Source: Alphaproteobacteria bacterium (GTDB lineage Bacteria; Pseudomonadota; Alphaproteobacteria; Rhodobacterales; Rhodobacteraceae). Taken from it: a stretch of 64,000 nt of DNA. The position numbers and the translations under genes are program-made. Shown piece by piece: positions 52,378 through 63,692 of this stretch. Position 1 is the first letter of the stretch. Every line of letters begins with the position of its first letter. Below the pieces are notes generated by a model. That model did no database searches, was not told the origin of the DNA, and was given only the letters and a program-made list of their open reading frames with translations. The DNA lies in contig JAUIFH010000006.1 in the NCBI GenBank assembly GCA_030429495.1, forward strand, positions 124,001-188,000, written 5' to 3'.

Positions 52378-52926
52378 TCAATGCGCCTCGACCTCGAGAT
52401 GCAGCTTCATGTCGATTAGCACGCGCTGGATCGCCAGCGTTTCCGTCAGAAGCCGCTTTGCCTCGTTGATCGTGATCTTCCCGTCCTCGATCGACTGGTG
52501 ATACTCGCCCATCAGCATCGCGAAACGCTGGCTGAGTGCGACAACGTCGGAATTGACGCCCCCCGGCGCCGCGTTCCTGCGTTCCTGATCGTGGCTGAGC
52601 GTGATGCCCCGCAGGTCGGCCAGCGCCGCCGTGACATGGGGAAACCGCGCCGCGCCCTCCAGCGCCGCGACGACGTCGATCGGCATGAACCGCTCCGAAT
52701 GGTCGGGATCGTCGGAATAGTACCGCCCCAGCGTCGCCTTGGACTTGCCGCACAGACTTGCCGCCGCCTCGATGCCGACATCCTTGACCAGAGCTTCGGT
52801 ATGCTTCTTCAGATAGGTGCCGAACGTTCTGGACAACTCGAAACTCTCCTTTTCTGCCCGCGCCGGCTGCGCCGGGGGGAAAACACCGCGTTCATTCCCA
52901 TTATCCCCCCCGCCCCGATTTGTCAT
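52378..52926 (-). CDS. Hypothetical protein with HTH-like segment
   Basis: FGTYLKKHTEALVKDVGIEAAASLCGKSKATLGRYYSDDPDHSERFMPIDVVAALE. Confidence 0.6.
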   Translation of the reverse strand: MTNRGGGDNGNERGVFPPAQPARAEKESFELSRTFGTYLKKHTEALVKDVGIEAAASLCGKSKATLGRYYSDDPDHSERFMPIDVVAALEGAARFPHVTAALADLRGITLSHDQERRNAAPGGVNSDVVALSQRFAMLMGEYHQSIEDGKITINEAKRLLTETLAIQRVLIDMKLHLEVEAH

Positions 52927-53200
52927 TTCTAAAGCGTCCCGTGTGGTGGGACTGGTATGAGTTCCCGGCAACCCCATGCCGGTGCGAGTAGGGTTCGTCG
53001 CGCCGCGGCGGTCGGCATGGCCCCGGCCTTCCCGTCCCGCCCGGTGCGGCGAGCCTCCTGCGTGAAGAGTGACTGTTCCTGCGGCGCGACGGGCAGGCGC
53101 GGCAGGAAATGGCGGGTTCCCGGCCGGATCGGGGAAGGCCCTCGTCGGGCCTTCCCCGGCACTGCTTGAACTGCGCCCCGGAGCGGCGCTATGAGGCGTC

Positions 53201-53800
53201 ATGGCGAAGCTCTATTTCCACTATTCGACGATGAATGCGGGCAAGTCGACGCTGCTGCTGCAGGCGTCGCACAACTACCGCGAACGGGGTATGACGACCT
53301 ATCTGCTGACCGCGCGGCTCGACGACCGCGCGGGCGCCGGCCGGATCGCCAGCCGGATCGGCATCGGAGAGGCGGCCGACACCTACGATACCGGGGCCGA
53401 CCTTTTCGCAATGATCCGGTCGCGTCTCGACACCGGACCGGTCGATTGCGTCTTCCTCGACGAGGCGCAGTTCCTCACGGCAAAGCAGGTCTGGCAGCTT
53501 GCGCGCGCGGTGGACGATCTCGGCGTGCCGGTCATGTGCTACGGGCTGCGCGTCGACTTCCGCGGGGACCTGTTTCCCGGCTCGGCGGCGCTTCTGGCGC
53601 TCGCCGACGAGATGCGCGAAGTGCGCACGATCTGCCATTGCGGCAAGAAGGCCACCATGGTGGTGCGGCGAGGCGCGGACGGCCGGGCGCTGCGCGAGGG
53701 CGCACAAGTCCAGATCGGCGGGAACGAGACCTATGTCTCGCTGTGCCGGCGGCACTGGCGCGAAGAGATTGGCGACCGGGTCGCAGATGGCCGGGCCTGA
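53201..53800 (+). CDS. tdk: Thymidine kinase
   Basis: MAKLYFHYSTMNAGKSTLLLQASHNYRERG...DCVFLDEAQFL. Confidence 0.96.
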   Translation: MAKLYFHYSTMNAGKSTLLLQASHNYRERGMTTYLLTARLDDRAGAGRIASRIGIGEAADTYDTGADLFAMIRSRLDTGPVDCVFLDEAQFLTAKQVWQLARAVDDLGVPVMCYGLRVDFRGDLFPGSAALLALADEMREVRTICHCGKKATMVVRRGADGRALREGAQVQIGGNETYVSLCRRHWREEIGDRVADGRA

Positions 53801-54049
53801 TCCGAAGGAGGCGCCTTTCTGCGCCACCCCATGTCTCGCACCCGCGCCGGGGCGCGGCCGCTCGGGTTGCCTCCGGCGGAAGCATTTGGCTGACGGAAAG
53901 GGGGAACGGCCCACCCCGAGACCGGAGCGGGCCGCCACTTCCTGTCACGGTCATCGGCCCTTCGGCCTGTACCGTGAGCACACAGTCCGGGGTCTGGGTT
54001 AAGAAAACCCTAAGCCCACTTTCTGTCTGAAAATACTTTCGGGGGGTGC

Positions 54050-54068
54050 GGGGGGCAGACAGCCCCCC
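54050..54068. terminator. GC-only hairpin following an AAATACTTTCGGGGGG motif
   Basis: GGGGGGC-AGACA-GCCCCCC stem-loop between convergent tdk and tRNA-binding protein gene. Confidence 0.45.
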
Positions 54069-54101
54069 GTCGCGGTCGGCTCGCCCTAGGGCAAGCCGAA
54101 A

Positions 54102-54437
54102 TCAATAGAGCCGCCCCCCCTCCGGCACATCGTGCCCCGGCCCGATCAGCACGACCTCGCCATCGGCGTCAGGCACACCCAGCACCAGGACCTCGGACAT
54201 GACCGGCCCGATCTGCCGCGTCGGAAAGTTCACGACCGCCAGAACCTGCCGGCCAACCAGCTCCTCGGGCTTGTAGTGCTTCGTGATCTGGGCGGAGGAC
54301 TTCTTTTCCCCGATCTCGGGGCCAAGATCGACCCAGAGCTTGATCGCGGGCTTGCGCGCCTCGGGGAAGGGTTCAGCGCGGGTGATCCGGCCGACGCGGA
54401 TATCCACCTTCAGAAAATCGTCGAAACTGATCGTCAT
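54102..54437 (-). CDS. tRNA-binding (EMAPII/CsaA-like) protein
   Basis: [55 protein letters not shown]. Confidence 0.9.
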   Translation of the reverse strand: MTISFDDFLKVDIRVGRITRAEPFPEARKPAIKLWVDLGPEIGEKKSSAQITKHYKPEELVGRQVLAVVNFPTRQIGPVMSEVLVLGVPDADGEVVLIGPGHDVPEGGRLY

Positions 54438-55246
54438 CGGCCAAGTTCCCGCCCGCGCTCCGCCGCGGCATGCACAGCCTCCTTCATGAGCGCGGGGAAA
54501 CCGCGCGCCTCGTCCATCAGCACGCCGAGCGCCGCCGCCGTCGTACCGCCCGGAGACGTGACGTTGACGCGAAGCTGTCCGGGGCCTTCCTCGGCAGCCT
54601 CAGCAAGGGCACCCGCGCCCGCCACCGTCGCCCTGGCCAGCCGGAGCGCGAGTTCTGCCGGAAGCCCCTCTGCCTCACCCGCCGACGCGAGCGTCTCGAT
54701 CAGGTGGAACACATAGGCGGGGCCGGAGCCGGAGACCGCGGTCACGGCATCCATCTGATCCTCGCCATCAAGCCGCACGACCTGCCCGACGGCCGAGAGC
54801 AGACCTTCCGCTGTCATCAGATGCCCCTCGCCCGCGTGGTCGTTTCCGACGATCGCGGTGATCCCGCGACCGATCGCGGCCGGCGTGTTCGGCATCGCGC
54901 GCACGATGGGCGTCGCCGCGCCAAGCATCCGTTCGTAGGTCGCAATCGTCGTGCCCGCGGCGACGGAGACGAAAAGCGTCGCACCGCTGCCCAGCGCCCC
55001 GAGACCCGGCAGCGCGTCCTGCATCATCTGCGGTTTGACCGCGACCAGTACGATCGCCGGTTCCGCCGGCAGGTCCTCGTTCAGGTGGGCGCCCTGCGCA
55101 TTCAGCCAGTCGGACGGATAGGGGTCGATCACCCAGACGCTCGTGGCCGGAAGCCCGTCCTTCAGCCAGCCCGCCAGCATCGCCGAGCCCATCTTGCCGC
55201 AGCCCAGAAGCACCAGCCCCCGGTCGCGCACTTCCGACATGTCCAT
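54434..55246 (-). CDS. proC: Pyrroline-5-carboxylate reductase
   Basis: [18 protein letters not shown]...[18 protein letters not shown]...[27 protein letters not shown]. Confidence 0.94.
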   Translation of the reverse strand: MDMSEVRDRGLVLLGCGKMGSAMLAGWLKDGLPATSVWVIDPYPSDWLNAQGAHLNEDLPAEPAIVLVAVKPQMMQDALPGLGALGSGATLFVSVAAGTTIATYERMLGAATPIVRAMPNTPAAIGRGITAIVGNDHAGEGHLMTAEGLLSAVGQVVRLDGEDQMDAVTAVSGSGPAYVFHLIETLASAGEAEGLPAELALRLARATVAGAGALAEAAEEGPGQLRVNVTSPGGTTAAALGVLMDEARGFPALMKEAVHAAAERGRELGR

Positions 55247-55280
55247 GAACGCCTCCTCTGTCACGGGAGGCACATTAAAG

Positions 55281-55363
55281 CGTTTCGGGTTTCTATTGAA
55301 ACAGCAACCATCAGAATTCGAACGAAAAAGGTTCGAATTCCGATTCACCGCGACCCCGAAACG
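55281..55363. repeat. Palindromic dispersed element, copy B, with nested inverted repeats
   Basis: Outer CGTTTCGGG...CCCGAAACG; inner perfect GAATTCGAAC-GAAAAAG-GTTCGAATTC (55314-55340). Confidence 0.65.
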
Positions 55364-55417
55364 CCACAGCGATCCGGCGGCCGAGGGGAGCCCCGGCCGC
55401 CGCTCCGTTGTCAGCCC

Positions 55418-55921
55418 TCAGGCGCGGCCATAGGCCTGTGTCATTGCGACATCCATGGCGCGCTCAGGGCTTTCACCGCCCCAACAGGTAAGCTGAAAAG
55501 CCGGGTAGAACCGTTCGGCCGAGGTCACCGCCTCGGCGATCAGGCGGTCGATCTGCTCGGGGCCGGCGACCTGGCCGCCGGCAAGGCAAAGGCCGTAGCG
55601 CCAGACCATCAGCCGCTGCTCGCTCCAGAAGTTGAAGCCGCCGGTCCAGACCATGTCGTTCGCGCGGTTCAGCGCCTCGTAGAGCGCGGGCAGGCGCTCC
55701 TCGGGCGGATCCATCTCGAAGGTGCAGATGAGGCGAAGCGTCTCGTCATAGCCCGACCAGGCCAGCGTGATCGAATAGGTGCGCCACTGGCCCTCGACAG
55801 CCATCGCGATCTGGTCGTCCGTGATACGGTCGAAATCCCATTCGTGGTGCTCGGCAAGCGTCTCGACGATGTCGATCGGATGCAGTTCCTCGCCATGCAG
55901 GAAATCTTCGGAAAGTGACAT
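55418..55921 (-). CDS. YbjN domain-containing protein
   Basis: MSLSEDFLHGEELHPIDIVETLAEHHEWDFDRITDDQIAMAVEGQW. Confidence 0.85.
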   Translation of the reverse strand: MSLSEDFLHGEELHPIDIVETLAEHHEWDFDRITDDQIAMAVEGQWRTYSITLAWSGYDETLRLICTFEMDPPEERLPALYEALNRANDMVWTGGFNFWSEQRLMVWRYGLCLAGGQVAGPEQIDRLIAEAVTSAERFYPAFQLTCWGGESPERAMDVAMTQAYGRA

Positions 55922-56130
55922 GCCCGGCCTCATTGTTACGGCCTTGTCGGGTGGCAGCCCGCAAGGCCTGGGTGCCTGCTCAAGAAACGGCGGGTTGAGC
56001 CGTCCCCCTTACCAGATATGGTGTAGGTGAACGGATCGCCTGTAAAGCGATATTTTTGAAACGCCCACTAAATCTTGTGGATACACGGGCCGGCACCGCC
56101 GTGTCTGGTCCGCCTGACAGAGGGTGGCCT

Positions 56131-56379
56131 TCAGCCCTTCGCCGCGGACTCCAGCGCCTCGATCCGTGCCTTCAGCGCCTCGTTCTCCGCGCGTGCCTTC
56201 TGCGCCATGGCGCGGACGGCGTCGAACTCTTCGCGGGTCACGAAGTCGCGGTCGGCAAGCCAGCGGTCCATCCAGGACTTCATCGCCGTCTCTGCTTCGG
56301 TCTTGGCGCCTTGCGCCACGCCCATCGCGTTGGTCATCAGCTTCGACATGTCGTCGAGAAACTTGTTCGGTCCGCTCAT
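56131..56379 (-). CDS. ubiK: Accessory factor UbiK family protein
   Basis: [77 protein letters not shown]. Confidence 0.85.
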   Translation of the reverse strand: MSGPNKFLDDMSKLMTNAMGVAQGAKTEAETAMKSWMDRWLADRDFVTREEFDAVRAMAQKARAENEALKARIEALESAAKG

Positions 56380-56494
56380 CGGGCGCCTCCTTGCGGGCAG
56401 GTCCATCGTCGCGCCTATATGCGACCGCAGGGCGGAAAGCTCAAGGTTGACTTCGCCGCGGCCCCGCGTTCTGAGAGGGCGCAAGGAGAACCAC

Positions 56495-57373
56495 ATGCAG
56501 GCCGCCATTCCCTTTCCCGACATCTCGAGCGAGATCTTCTCGATCGACCTGTTCGGCATCACTCTGGCGCTGAGGTGGTATGCGCTCGCCTATCTGGTCG
56601 GGATCATCGCGGGCTGGCGTGTTGTCGTCACGCTCATGCGCAGGCAGGAGCTTTGGCCCGGCAACCGCGCTCCGGTGGAGCCTGCCCTGGTCGAGGACCT
56701 GCTGACCGCGATCATCCTCGGCGTCATCCTCGGCGGGCGGCTCGGCTTCGTGCTTTTCTACCGGCCGGACTACTATCTCGCCCACCCTCTCGACATCGTG
56801 AAGGTGTGGGAAGGCGGCATGTCGTTCCACGGCGGGTTTCTTGGCGTGGTCGTGGCAGGGCTATGGTTCTGCCGCCGGAACAGCGTGCCCCCCCTGCAGC
56901 TTGGTGATGCGCTGGCGCTGGTGGCGCCGATCGGATTGTTCTTCGGTCGGCTCGCGAATTTCGTCAACGCTGAGCTTTGGGGTCGGCCCACCGACCTGCC
57001 CTGGGGCGTGATCTTCCCGGGCGCATCAGCGCAGGACTGCCCCGGCATCCTGCCTGGCGAATGCGCCCGCCATCCAAGCCAGCTCTACGAGGCTGGGCTG
57101 GAAGGGTTGCTGCTGGGCCTTGTCCTCTGGCTCCTCTTCCGCGCCGGCACGCTGAAGCGGCCGGGTCAGCTAACCGGTGCCTTCCTGATCGGCTACGGCC
57201 TGTCGCGTTTCGTGGTCGAATTCGTGCGCCAGGCCGATGAACAGTTCATCACGCCGGACAACCCGATGGGCTACATCCTCCACGCCGGCGGGTTCGGCGT
57301 TTCGATGGGCCAGCTTCTGTCCCTGCCGATGATCCTCGCCGGGCTCTGGCTCTGGCGACGGGCGCGGGCGTGA
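56495..57373 (+). CDS. lgt: Prolipoprotein diacylglyceryl transferase
   Basis: [37 protein letters not shown]...[10 protein letters not shown]...[11 protein letters not shown]...[21 protein letters not shown]. Confidence 0.96.
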   Translation: MQAAIPFPDISSEIFSIDLFGITLALRWYALAYLVGIIAGWRVVVTLMRRQELWPGNRAPVEPALVEDLLTAIILGVILGGRLGFVLFYRPDYYLAHPLDIVKVWEGGMSFHGGFLGVVVAGLWFCRRNSVPPLQLGDALALVAPIGLFFGRLANFVNAELWGRPTDLPWGVIFPGASAQDCPGILPGECARHPSQLYEAGLEGLLLGLVLWLLFRAGTLKRPGQLTGAFLIGYGLSRFVVEFVRQADEQFITPDNPMGYILHAGGFGVSMGQLLSLPMILAGLWLWRRARA

Positions 57374-58473
57374 CACCGCTCGGGCGCATCATCGCGGCGC
57401 GGATCGCCGCCGCAGGGCCGATCGGGCTCGCCGACTACATGGCGGAAAGCCTGCTTCATCCAGAGCACGGCTACTACACGACCCGCGATCCGCTCGGCGC
57501 GGCGGGCGATTTCACGACGGCGCCCGAGATCAGCCAGATGTTCGGCGAGATGATCGGCCTTTGCCTCGCGCAAAGCTGGGTCGATCAGGGCAGCCCCGCG
57601 CCGTTCACGCTGGCCGAACTCGGCCCCGGGCGCGGTACGCTCATGGCCGACATCGCCCGCACGATCCGTGCCGTGCCCGGCATGGCAGAGGCCGCACGCA
57701 TCCGCCTTGTCGAGGCATCGCCGACCCTTCGTGCCCGTCAGGCCGAATCCCTCGCAGGCGATGCGCCGCAGTGGCGTGACCGGGTGGAAGACCTGCCCGA
57801 CGCGCCGCTTTTTCTTGTCGCCAACGAATTTTTCGACGCGCTTCCAATCCGCCAGTTCGAACGCCATGAGGACGGCTGGGCCGAACGGCAGATTGCAGTG
57901 GACGGCGACCAACTTGCGTTCGGCCTCGCCCGGCCCGCCCGCATCGGCGCGCTTGATCACCGGCTGAGCGACACGGAGCCCGGCGAGATCGTCGAGGTCT
58001 GTCCGGCGCTTCCCGCCATCGCCGGCGAGATCGCGATGCGGATCGCGGATCGGGGCGGCATGGCGCTGGTCATCGACTACGGCGGCTGGCGTTCGCGCGG
58101 CGACACGTTCCAGGCGCTGAAGGGCCACGCGCCGGTCGATCCGCTGGCAGAGCCGGGGCTGGCCGATCTGACCGCCCATGTGGATTTCGAGGCGTTGTCG
58201 ACGGCTTTCACCGAAGCCGGTGCGGCGGCGACCGGGATGACGCCGCAGGGCGTCTTTCTAGAACGCCTCGGGATTACCCAGCGGGCGCAGGCGCTCGCGC
58301 GCAAACTTGCCGGCGGCGCGCTCGACTCGCATATCGCCGCGCATCGGCGCTTGACCCATCCCGAAGAAATGGGACAGTTGTTCAAAGCCATAGCCTGTCA
58401 CCCCGTGGGCGGCCCGGTGCCGCCCGGACTGGACGAAGTTCCATGCCATGACGATGGACATTCTCACCCATGA
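57370..58473 (+). CDS. SAM-dependent methyltransferase, MidA/NDUFAF7 family
   Basis: [44 protein letters not shown]. Confidence 0.92.
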   Translation: MTPLGRIIAARIAAAGPIGLADYMAESLLHPEHGYYTTRDPLGAAGDFTTAPEISQMFGEMIGLCLAQSWVDQGSPAPFTLAELGPGRGTLMADIARTIRAVPGMAEAARIRLVEASPTLRARQAESLAGDAPQWRDRVEDLPDAPLFLVANEFFDALPIRQFERHEDGWAERQIAVDGDQLAFGLARPARIGALDHRLSDTEPGEIVEVCPALPAIAGEIAMRIADRGGMALVIDYGGWRSRGDTFQALKGHAPVDPLAEPGLADLTAHVDFEALSTAFTEAGAAATGMTPQGVFLERLGITQRAQALARKLAGGALDSHIAAHRRLTHPEEMGQLFKAIACHPVGGPVPPGLDEVPCHDDGHSHP

Positions 58474-59203
58474 GGCGCTGGCGCCGTTCCGCCACGGCTT
58501 CTTCACGCGCAAGGGCGGCGCGTCCTCGGGCATATTCAGCGGGCTGAACTGCGGCCATGGCTCGTCCGACCAGACCGAGGCGGTGGCAATCAATCGCGAA
58601 CGGGTTGCGCGCACGCTCGGTGTTGAACCCGGCGCGCTGATCGGTGTCCATCAGGTCCATTCGGCCGATGTCGTGACCGTAACCGGCCCCCTTGTCACCC
58701 CGGTGCGCGCCGACGCTCTGGTCACCGCCGCACCGGGCCTCGCGCTTACCGTCCTGACGGCCGATTGCGGGCCGGTCCTTTTCGCCGACACGAAGGCCGG
58801 CGTCGTCGGCGCTGCCCATGCGGGCTGGCGTGGCGCATTGTCGGGCGTGCTTGAGGCCGTGCTGAACGCGATGGAGGCGGCGGGCGCGAACCGGGCGGAC
58901 ACCACCGCCGTGATCGGCCCGACCATCAGCCAGAAGAACTACGAGGTCGGGCCGGAATTCCTCGACGGGTTCCTGGCCGAGGATCCTGCCTATGCTCGCT
59001 TCTTCTCTGGCGGAACGGGTGACCGGGCGCATTTCGACCTGCCGTCGTTCGGTCTGCACCGGCTGCGGTCTGCCGGAATCGGCCATGCAGAGTGGATCGG
59101 CCATTGCACCTATGCAAATCCGGAGCTGTTCTTCTCATACCGCCGTTCGGTGCACCGGCACGAAGCCGACTACGGCCGGCTGATCTCGGCCATCCGGATC
59201 TGA
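58448..59203 (+). CDS. pgeF: Peptidoglycan editing factor PgeF (laccase-domain)
   Basis: HGFFTRKGGASSGIFSGLNCG...LTADCGPVLFAD...VVGAAHAGWRGALSGVLEA. Confidence 0.93.
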   Translation: MTMDILTHEALAPFRHGFFTRKGGASSGIFSGLNCGHGSSDQTEAVAINRERVARTLGVEPGALIGVHQVHSADVVTVTGPLVTPVRADALVTAAPGLALTVLTADCGPVLFADTKAGVVGAAHAGWRGALSGVLEAVLNAMEAAGANRADTTAVIGPTISQKNYEVGPEFLDGFLAEDPAYARFFSGGTGDRAHFDLPSFGLHRLRSAGIGHAEWIGHCTYANPELFFSYRRSVHRHEADYGRLISAIRI

Positions 59204-59448
59204 TGGGACGGGCCACACCGATTCGGCCGGAATCCAGATGAGCGACAGGTTGCGAAACACTTAATACGGGATTCTTGTTTACCCGAGGGCAACAAAGCAG
59301 GGCACGGAACCGGGATTGCATGGACATGCCCCGACGTTGTTCGCAATTTTTTGACAGACGCCGGCGGAACCGCCACTTTGTCCGGGTTGTCAGTCTGCGT
59401 ATTGGGTCGGGGGGCTTGCAGACGTGACCAGACCGAAAGGCTGCTTGC

Positions 59449-60258
59449 GTGTCGTACCCTCAGTTTTCTACCGCACAATCTGCGGATGTGTTTTCGTCGT
59501 CAATTCATCAAAACCGGATAATTCCGAAGGCCATTCCGGGCCGCGCGGTGCCAGCGCCCGTGCATCCCACGCTCACACGCCGATATGAGATCGCCTATCT
59601 CACGGCAAGCGGAACCGTCGCCTGTGAAACCTGCATCGCACCGGCAACCCCGGCTTTCGAACAGGCATTCTCGGCCCTCGCGCGCGGCACTGTGATCGCG
59701 ACTATGGACGGTCCGGTCGCGGTCGAGGATATCGAACCCGGCATGAAGGCCCTGACCGCCGAGGATCGCGCCGAGACGATCACTTGGATCGGCTCGATGA
59801 CGATCTTCCCGAGGCAGGCAATGCCCGCGACGATCAGCGGCAAGCTCATCAGGGTCACGTCCGACGCGTTCGGCGTTGGCCGGCCGATGCCGGATCTGGT
59901 TCTGGGCCCGTCGGCGCGGTTCCTCGTCCGTGGCGCCCGTGGCCGCTACCGCACGGCCGCCGACACCGTCTATGCCCCGGCGGCCAGTTTCGTGGACGGC
60001 TTCAGCATCATCGAGGTCGCGCCCGTCGCGCCGGTCACCGTCTATCACCTGATGCTGGAGCGGCACGGATCGGTGCGTGCTGCCGGTATCGAGATCGAGA
60101 GCTGCCATCCCGGGGCGCTGGCCGAGGACCGCATCCCTGCCGAACACCTTCCACGGTTCATGGGACTGTTCCCGCACCTCGGTGGGATGGATGATTTCGG
60201 CGCACCGGCGCATCCGCGCCTGTCCGCCGCAGAAGTCGAGGCGGCGTTGGCCGGCTAG
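59449..60258 (+). CDS. Hint domain-containing protein
   Basis: FSALARGTVIATMDGPVAVEDIEPGMKALTAEDRAETITWIGSMTI; HxxVRxxG-like end. Confidence 0.85.
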   Translation: MSYPQFSTAQSADVFSSSIHQNRIIPKAIPGRAVPAPVHPTLTRRYEIAYLTASGTVACETCIAPATPAFEQAFSALARGTVIATMDGPVAVEDIEPGMKALTAEDRAETITWIGSMTIFPRQAMPATISGKLIRVTSDAFGVGRPMPDLVLGPSARFLVRGARGRYRTAADTVYAPAASFVDGFSIIEVAPVAPVTVYHLMLERHGSVRAAGIEIESCHPGALAEDRIPAEHLPRFMGLFPHLGGMDDFGAPAHPRLSAAEVEAALAG

Positions 60259-60264
60259 GGCGAA

Positions 60265-60291
60265 GCCCGCCCGCCGCCTGCGGGGGCGGGC
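60265..60291. terminator. Hairpin between convergent Hint and Lrp genes
   Basis: GCCCGCCC...GGGCGGGC inverted repeat. Confidence 0.45.
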
Positions 60292-60316
60292 GCGACGCCG
60301 TCAAAGCCCCGCGCTT

Positions 60317-60817
60317 TCACGCGTTGCGCCCGAGCCTCGCTTCCAGCACGTCGAACGGCACGCCGGGCTTGTCCTTGGCGCAGCGGATCACAAGCGAGGT
60401 TTTGACGCTCGCGACGTTCGGCGCCGAGGTCAGTTCCTCGGTCAGAAAGGTCTGAAATGACGACAGATCGGGCGCCACGCATTTCAGGATAAAGTCGATT
60501 TCGCCGTTCAGCATGTGGCACTCGCGCACGAACGGCCATTCACGGCAGCGCTGCTCGAACGCGGACAGGTCGGCCTCCGCCTGACTGTGAAGCCCGACCA
60601 TGGCGAAGACCTGCACTTCGAAGCCAAGTTCACGCGGATCGACCTCTGCGTGATAGCCGCGGATATAGCCGGCCTCTTCCAGCGTCCGCACGCGCCGCAG
60701 GCACGGTGGGGCCGAAATACCGACGCGGCGTGCAAGCTCGACATTGGTCATGCGACCGTCATCCTGCAACTCGGCAAGAATCTTGCGGTCGATCTCGTCG
60801 AGTTTGTTGGCTCCCAT
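60317..60817 (-). CDS. Lrp/AsnC-family transcriptional regulator
   Basis: LDEIDRKILAELQDDGRMTNVELARRVGISAPPCLRRVRTLEEAGYIRGY. Confidence 0.93.
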   Translation of the reverse strand: MGANKLDEIDRKILAELQDDGRMTNVELARRVGISAPPCLRRVRTLEEAGYIRGYHAEVDPRELGFEVQVFAMVGLHSQAEADLSAFEQRCREWPFVRECHMLNGEIDFILKCVAPDLSSFQTFLTEELTSAPNVASVKTSLVIRCAKDKPGVPFDVLEARLGRNA

Positions 60818-60961
60818 GGCCTGCTCCTGTGGATTTTTGCGGAACTTATCGCCGGGCTGCGGATTGCGCAATATTGTTTCGCAATCGAGCAACTTTTTTC
60901 TCCGGACTCCGGTCGGCGCCCTCGCAGTCAGCGAAGGGGTTTTCCCGCGCGCGCGGGCTGA

Positions 60962-61966
<1,005 letters not shown>

Positions 61967-61969
61967 GCC

Positions 61970-63496
61970 TCAGCCGCTCCTTCCCGCCTCCGCCGCGCTG
62001 AAAAACGCCTCGGGGTCGTCAACCTCTTCCAGCCGTGCTTTCGTGATCTGCCAGAACCGCGTCCCCGTGGCGCGGATGAAAGCGCGGTCGTGGGACACGA
62101 TGATCGCGCTGACCTCGGCGGCAAGAAGCTCCCGCTCCAGCGCCTCCTGTCCCTCGATGTCGAGATGGTTGGTCGGCTCGTCCAGCAGGTAGAGGTTGGG
62201 CCGGGTCAGGCGCAGGATCAGCATGGCGAGCCGGGCGCGCTGACCGCCGGATAGCAACCGTGCCGGCCGGTCCTGCGCGGAAATGGCGATGCCCGCCCCG
62301 GCGAGCAGCCCGCGCACCGTTTGATCGGCCTGACCATAACGCCCGGCGACAAGGTCAAAGGGCGTCTCGGTGCCACTCAGCCGTTCCAGCCCCTGATCGC
62401 AGATGCCGGGCACGACGGATGGCGCAATCCGCACCCCGTCTTCGCCCCCCTCGCCCATCGCCCGGATGATGAGGTCGAAAGCGCGGCTCTTGCCCGCGCC
62501 GTTGGCCCCGAGCAGGACGACCCGGTCGCCCGGCACAATCCATTTCTTTCCCGTGCGGAACAGGGTGCGGCCGTCCGGCGCCATCACCGCCGCATCGTCC
62601 AGCGTCACGATCGCGCGGGCGCGGCTTTGCGCGGGGTCGAGCCGGATTGCGCCTGCCGACCCTTCGCGATGCGCAGGGCGCGCCGCGGCCTCGATCCGCT
62701 CGGCGCGGTCGCTCAGCTGCTTCGTCTTCACCGTCAGCAGGTCGCTTCCGGAATTGATGCCGATGTTCTTGAGCTTCGCGGCCTGACGCCGCAGCCCCGC
62801 CGCCTGCCGCATGTCGTTGTCGAAGCGCCGGGCATCGGCGGCGTCGACCTCCTCCAGGGCCGCGCGCGCGCGGCTGTAGGGCAGCGAAAAGTCCCGGCTG
62901 GCCTCCGGCCTGAGAAACAGAGTCCGGTTCGTCACCCGGTCGAGGAAAGCACGGTCATGGCTCGCCACGATCAGGGGAAAGCCGCGTGGCAGCCCGTTCA
63001 GGAACGCCTCCAGCCCGGCGATGCGCTCAAGGTCAAGGTGATTGGTCGGTTCGTCCATCAACAGGCAGTCGGGCTCGGTTACCCAGACCCGCGCCAGCAT
63101 GGCGATGCGCCGCCATCCACCTGAAAGCGCCACGAGCGGCCGGTCCCACAGGTCCGCCGGGACCGCAAGATCGTCGAGAACGATGTCGACGCGCCAGCTT
63201 TCACTCTCGGCCTGATCGGCGGGAAGCGCGCCAAGCACCGCCTGGTAAAGCGGGACGGCCATCAACGGCTCTGGGATATCCTGCGTGAGGTGGCCGATCC
63301 TCAGACCTCGTGACCGGGTGACATCACCGGATGTCGCCTCGGCATCGCCTGCAAGGATGCGCAAGAGCGTGGATTTCCCGCGGCCGTTCGCGGCCACCAG
63401 TCCCAGCCGGTCACCGGGGTTCAGGGTCAAGGAAAGGTCGGAGAAGAGCGGCGCAGCCAGTGTAACGCCAAGGTCTTTCAGGGTCAGGATCGTCAT
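61970..63496 (-). CDS. ABC-F family ATP-binding protein
   Basis: Two NBDs without TMs: GRGKSTLL / GANGAGKSRAFD, signature LSGGQRARLAMLILRLTRPNLYLLDEPTNHLDIEGQEAL. Confidence 0.93.
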   Translation of the reverse strand: MTILTLKDLGVTLAAPLFSDLSLTLNPGDRLGLVAANGRGKSTLLRILAGDAEATSGDVTRSRGLRIGHLTQDIPEPLMAVPLYQAVLGALPADQAESESWRVDIVLDDLAVPADLWDRPLVALSGGWRRIAMLARVWVTEPDCLLMDEPTNHLDLERIAGLEAFLNGLPRGFPLIVASHDRAFLDRVTNRTLFLRPEASRDFSLPYSRARAALEEVDAADARRFDNDMRQAAGLRRQAAKLKNIGINSGSDLLTVKTKQLSDRAERIEAAARPAHREGSAGAIRLDPAQSRARAIVTLDDAAVMAPDGRTLFRTGKKWIVPGDRVVLLGANGAGKSRAFDLIIRAMGEGGEDGVRIAPSVVPGICDQGLERLSGTETPFDLVAGRYGQADQTVRGLLAGAGIAISAQDRPARLLSGGQRARLAMLILRLTRPNLYLLDEPTNHLDIEGQEALERELLAAEVSAIIVSHDRAFIRATGTRFWQITKARLEEVDDPEAFFSAAEAGRSG

Positions 63497-63623
63497 GTCG
63501 GTCTCATCTGCCGGGGACGGATGCGCTCAGGTCATCGCGTCATGATGGTCGGACAGGCACGCCCTTTCGCAGGCAGGCCCGCCCATCCGGGCAGATCGGG
63601 TTTGTGAAACCTATGTCGATCCG

Positions 63624-63646
63624 CCCTGCACGTCAGTCATGCAGGG
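63624..63646 (-). promoter_or_regulatory. Hairpin overlapping uORF stop (candidate attenuator)
   Basis: CCCTGCA-TGACTGACG-TGCAGGG on the minus strand. Confidence 0.5.
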
Positions 63647-63692
63647 CAGGAACAGGGCCATAGGTCAGATGCCGTTTGTGAATCGATCGCAT
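63633..63692 (-). CDS. 19-aa upstream ORF / candidate leader peptide of the ABC-F gene
   Basis: Hand-translated MRSIHKRHLTYGPVPALHD*; perfect AGGAGG Shine-Dalgarno with 8-nt spacer (AGGAGGGGCCGTCGATG). Confidence 0.5.
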   Translation of the reverse strand: MRSIHKRHLTYGPVPALHD

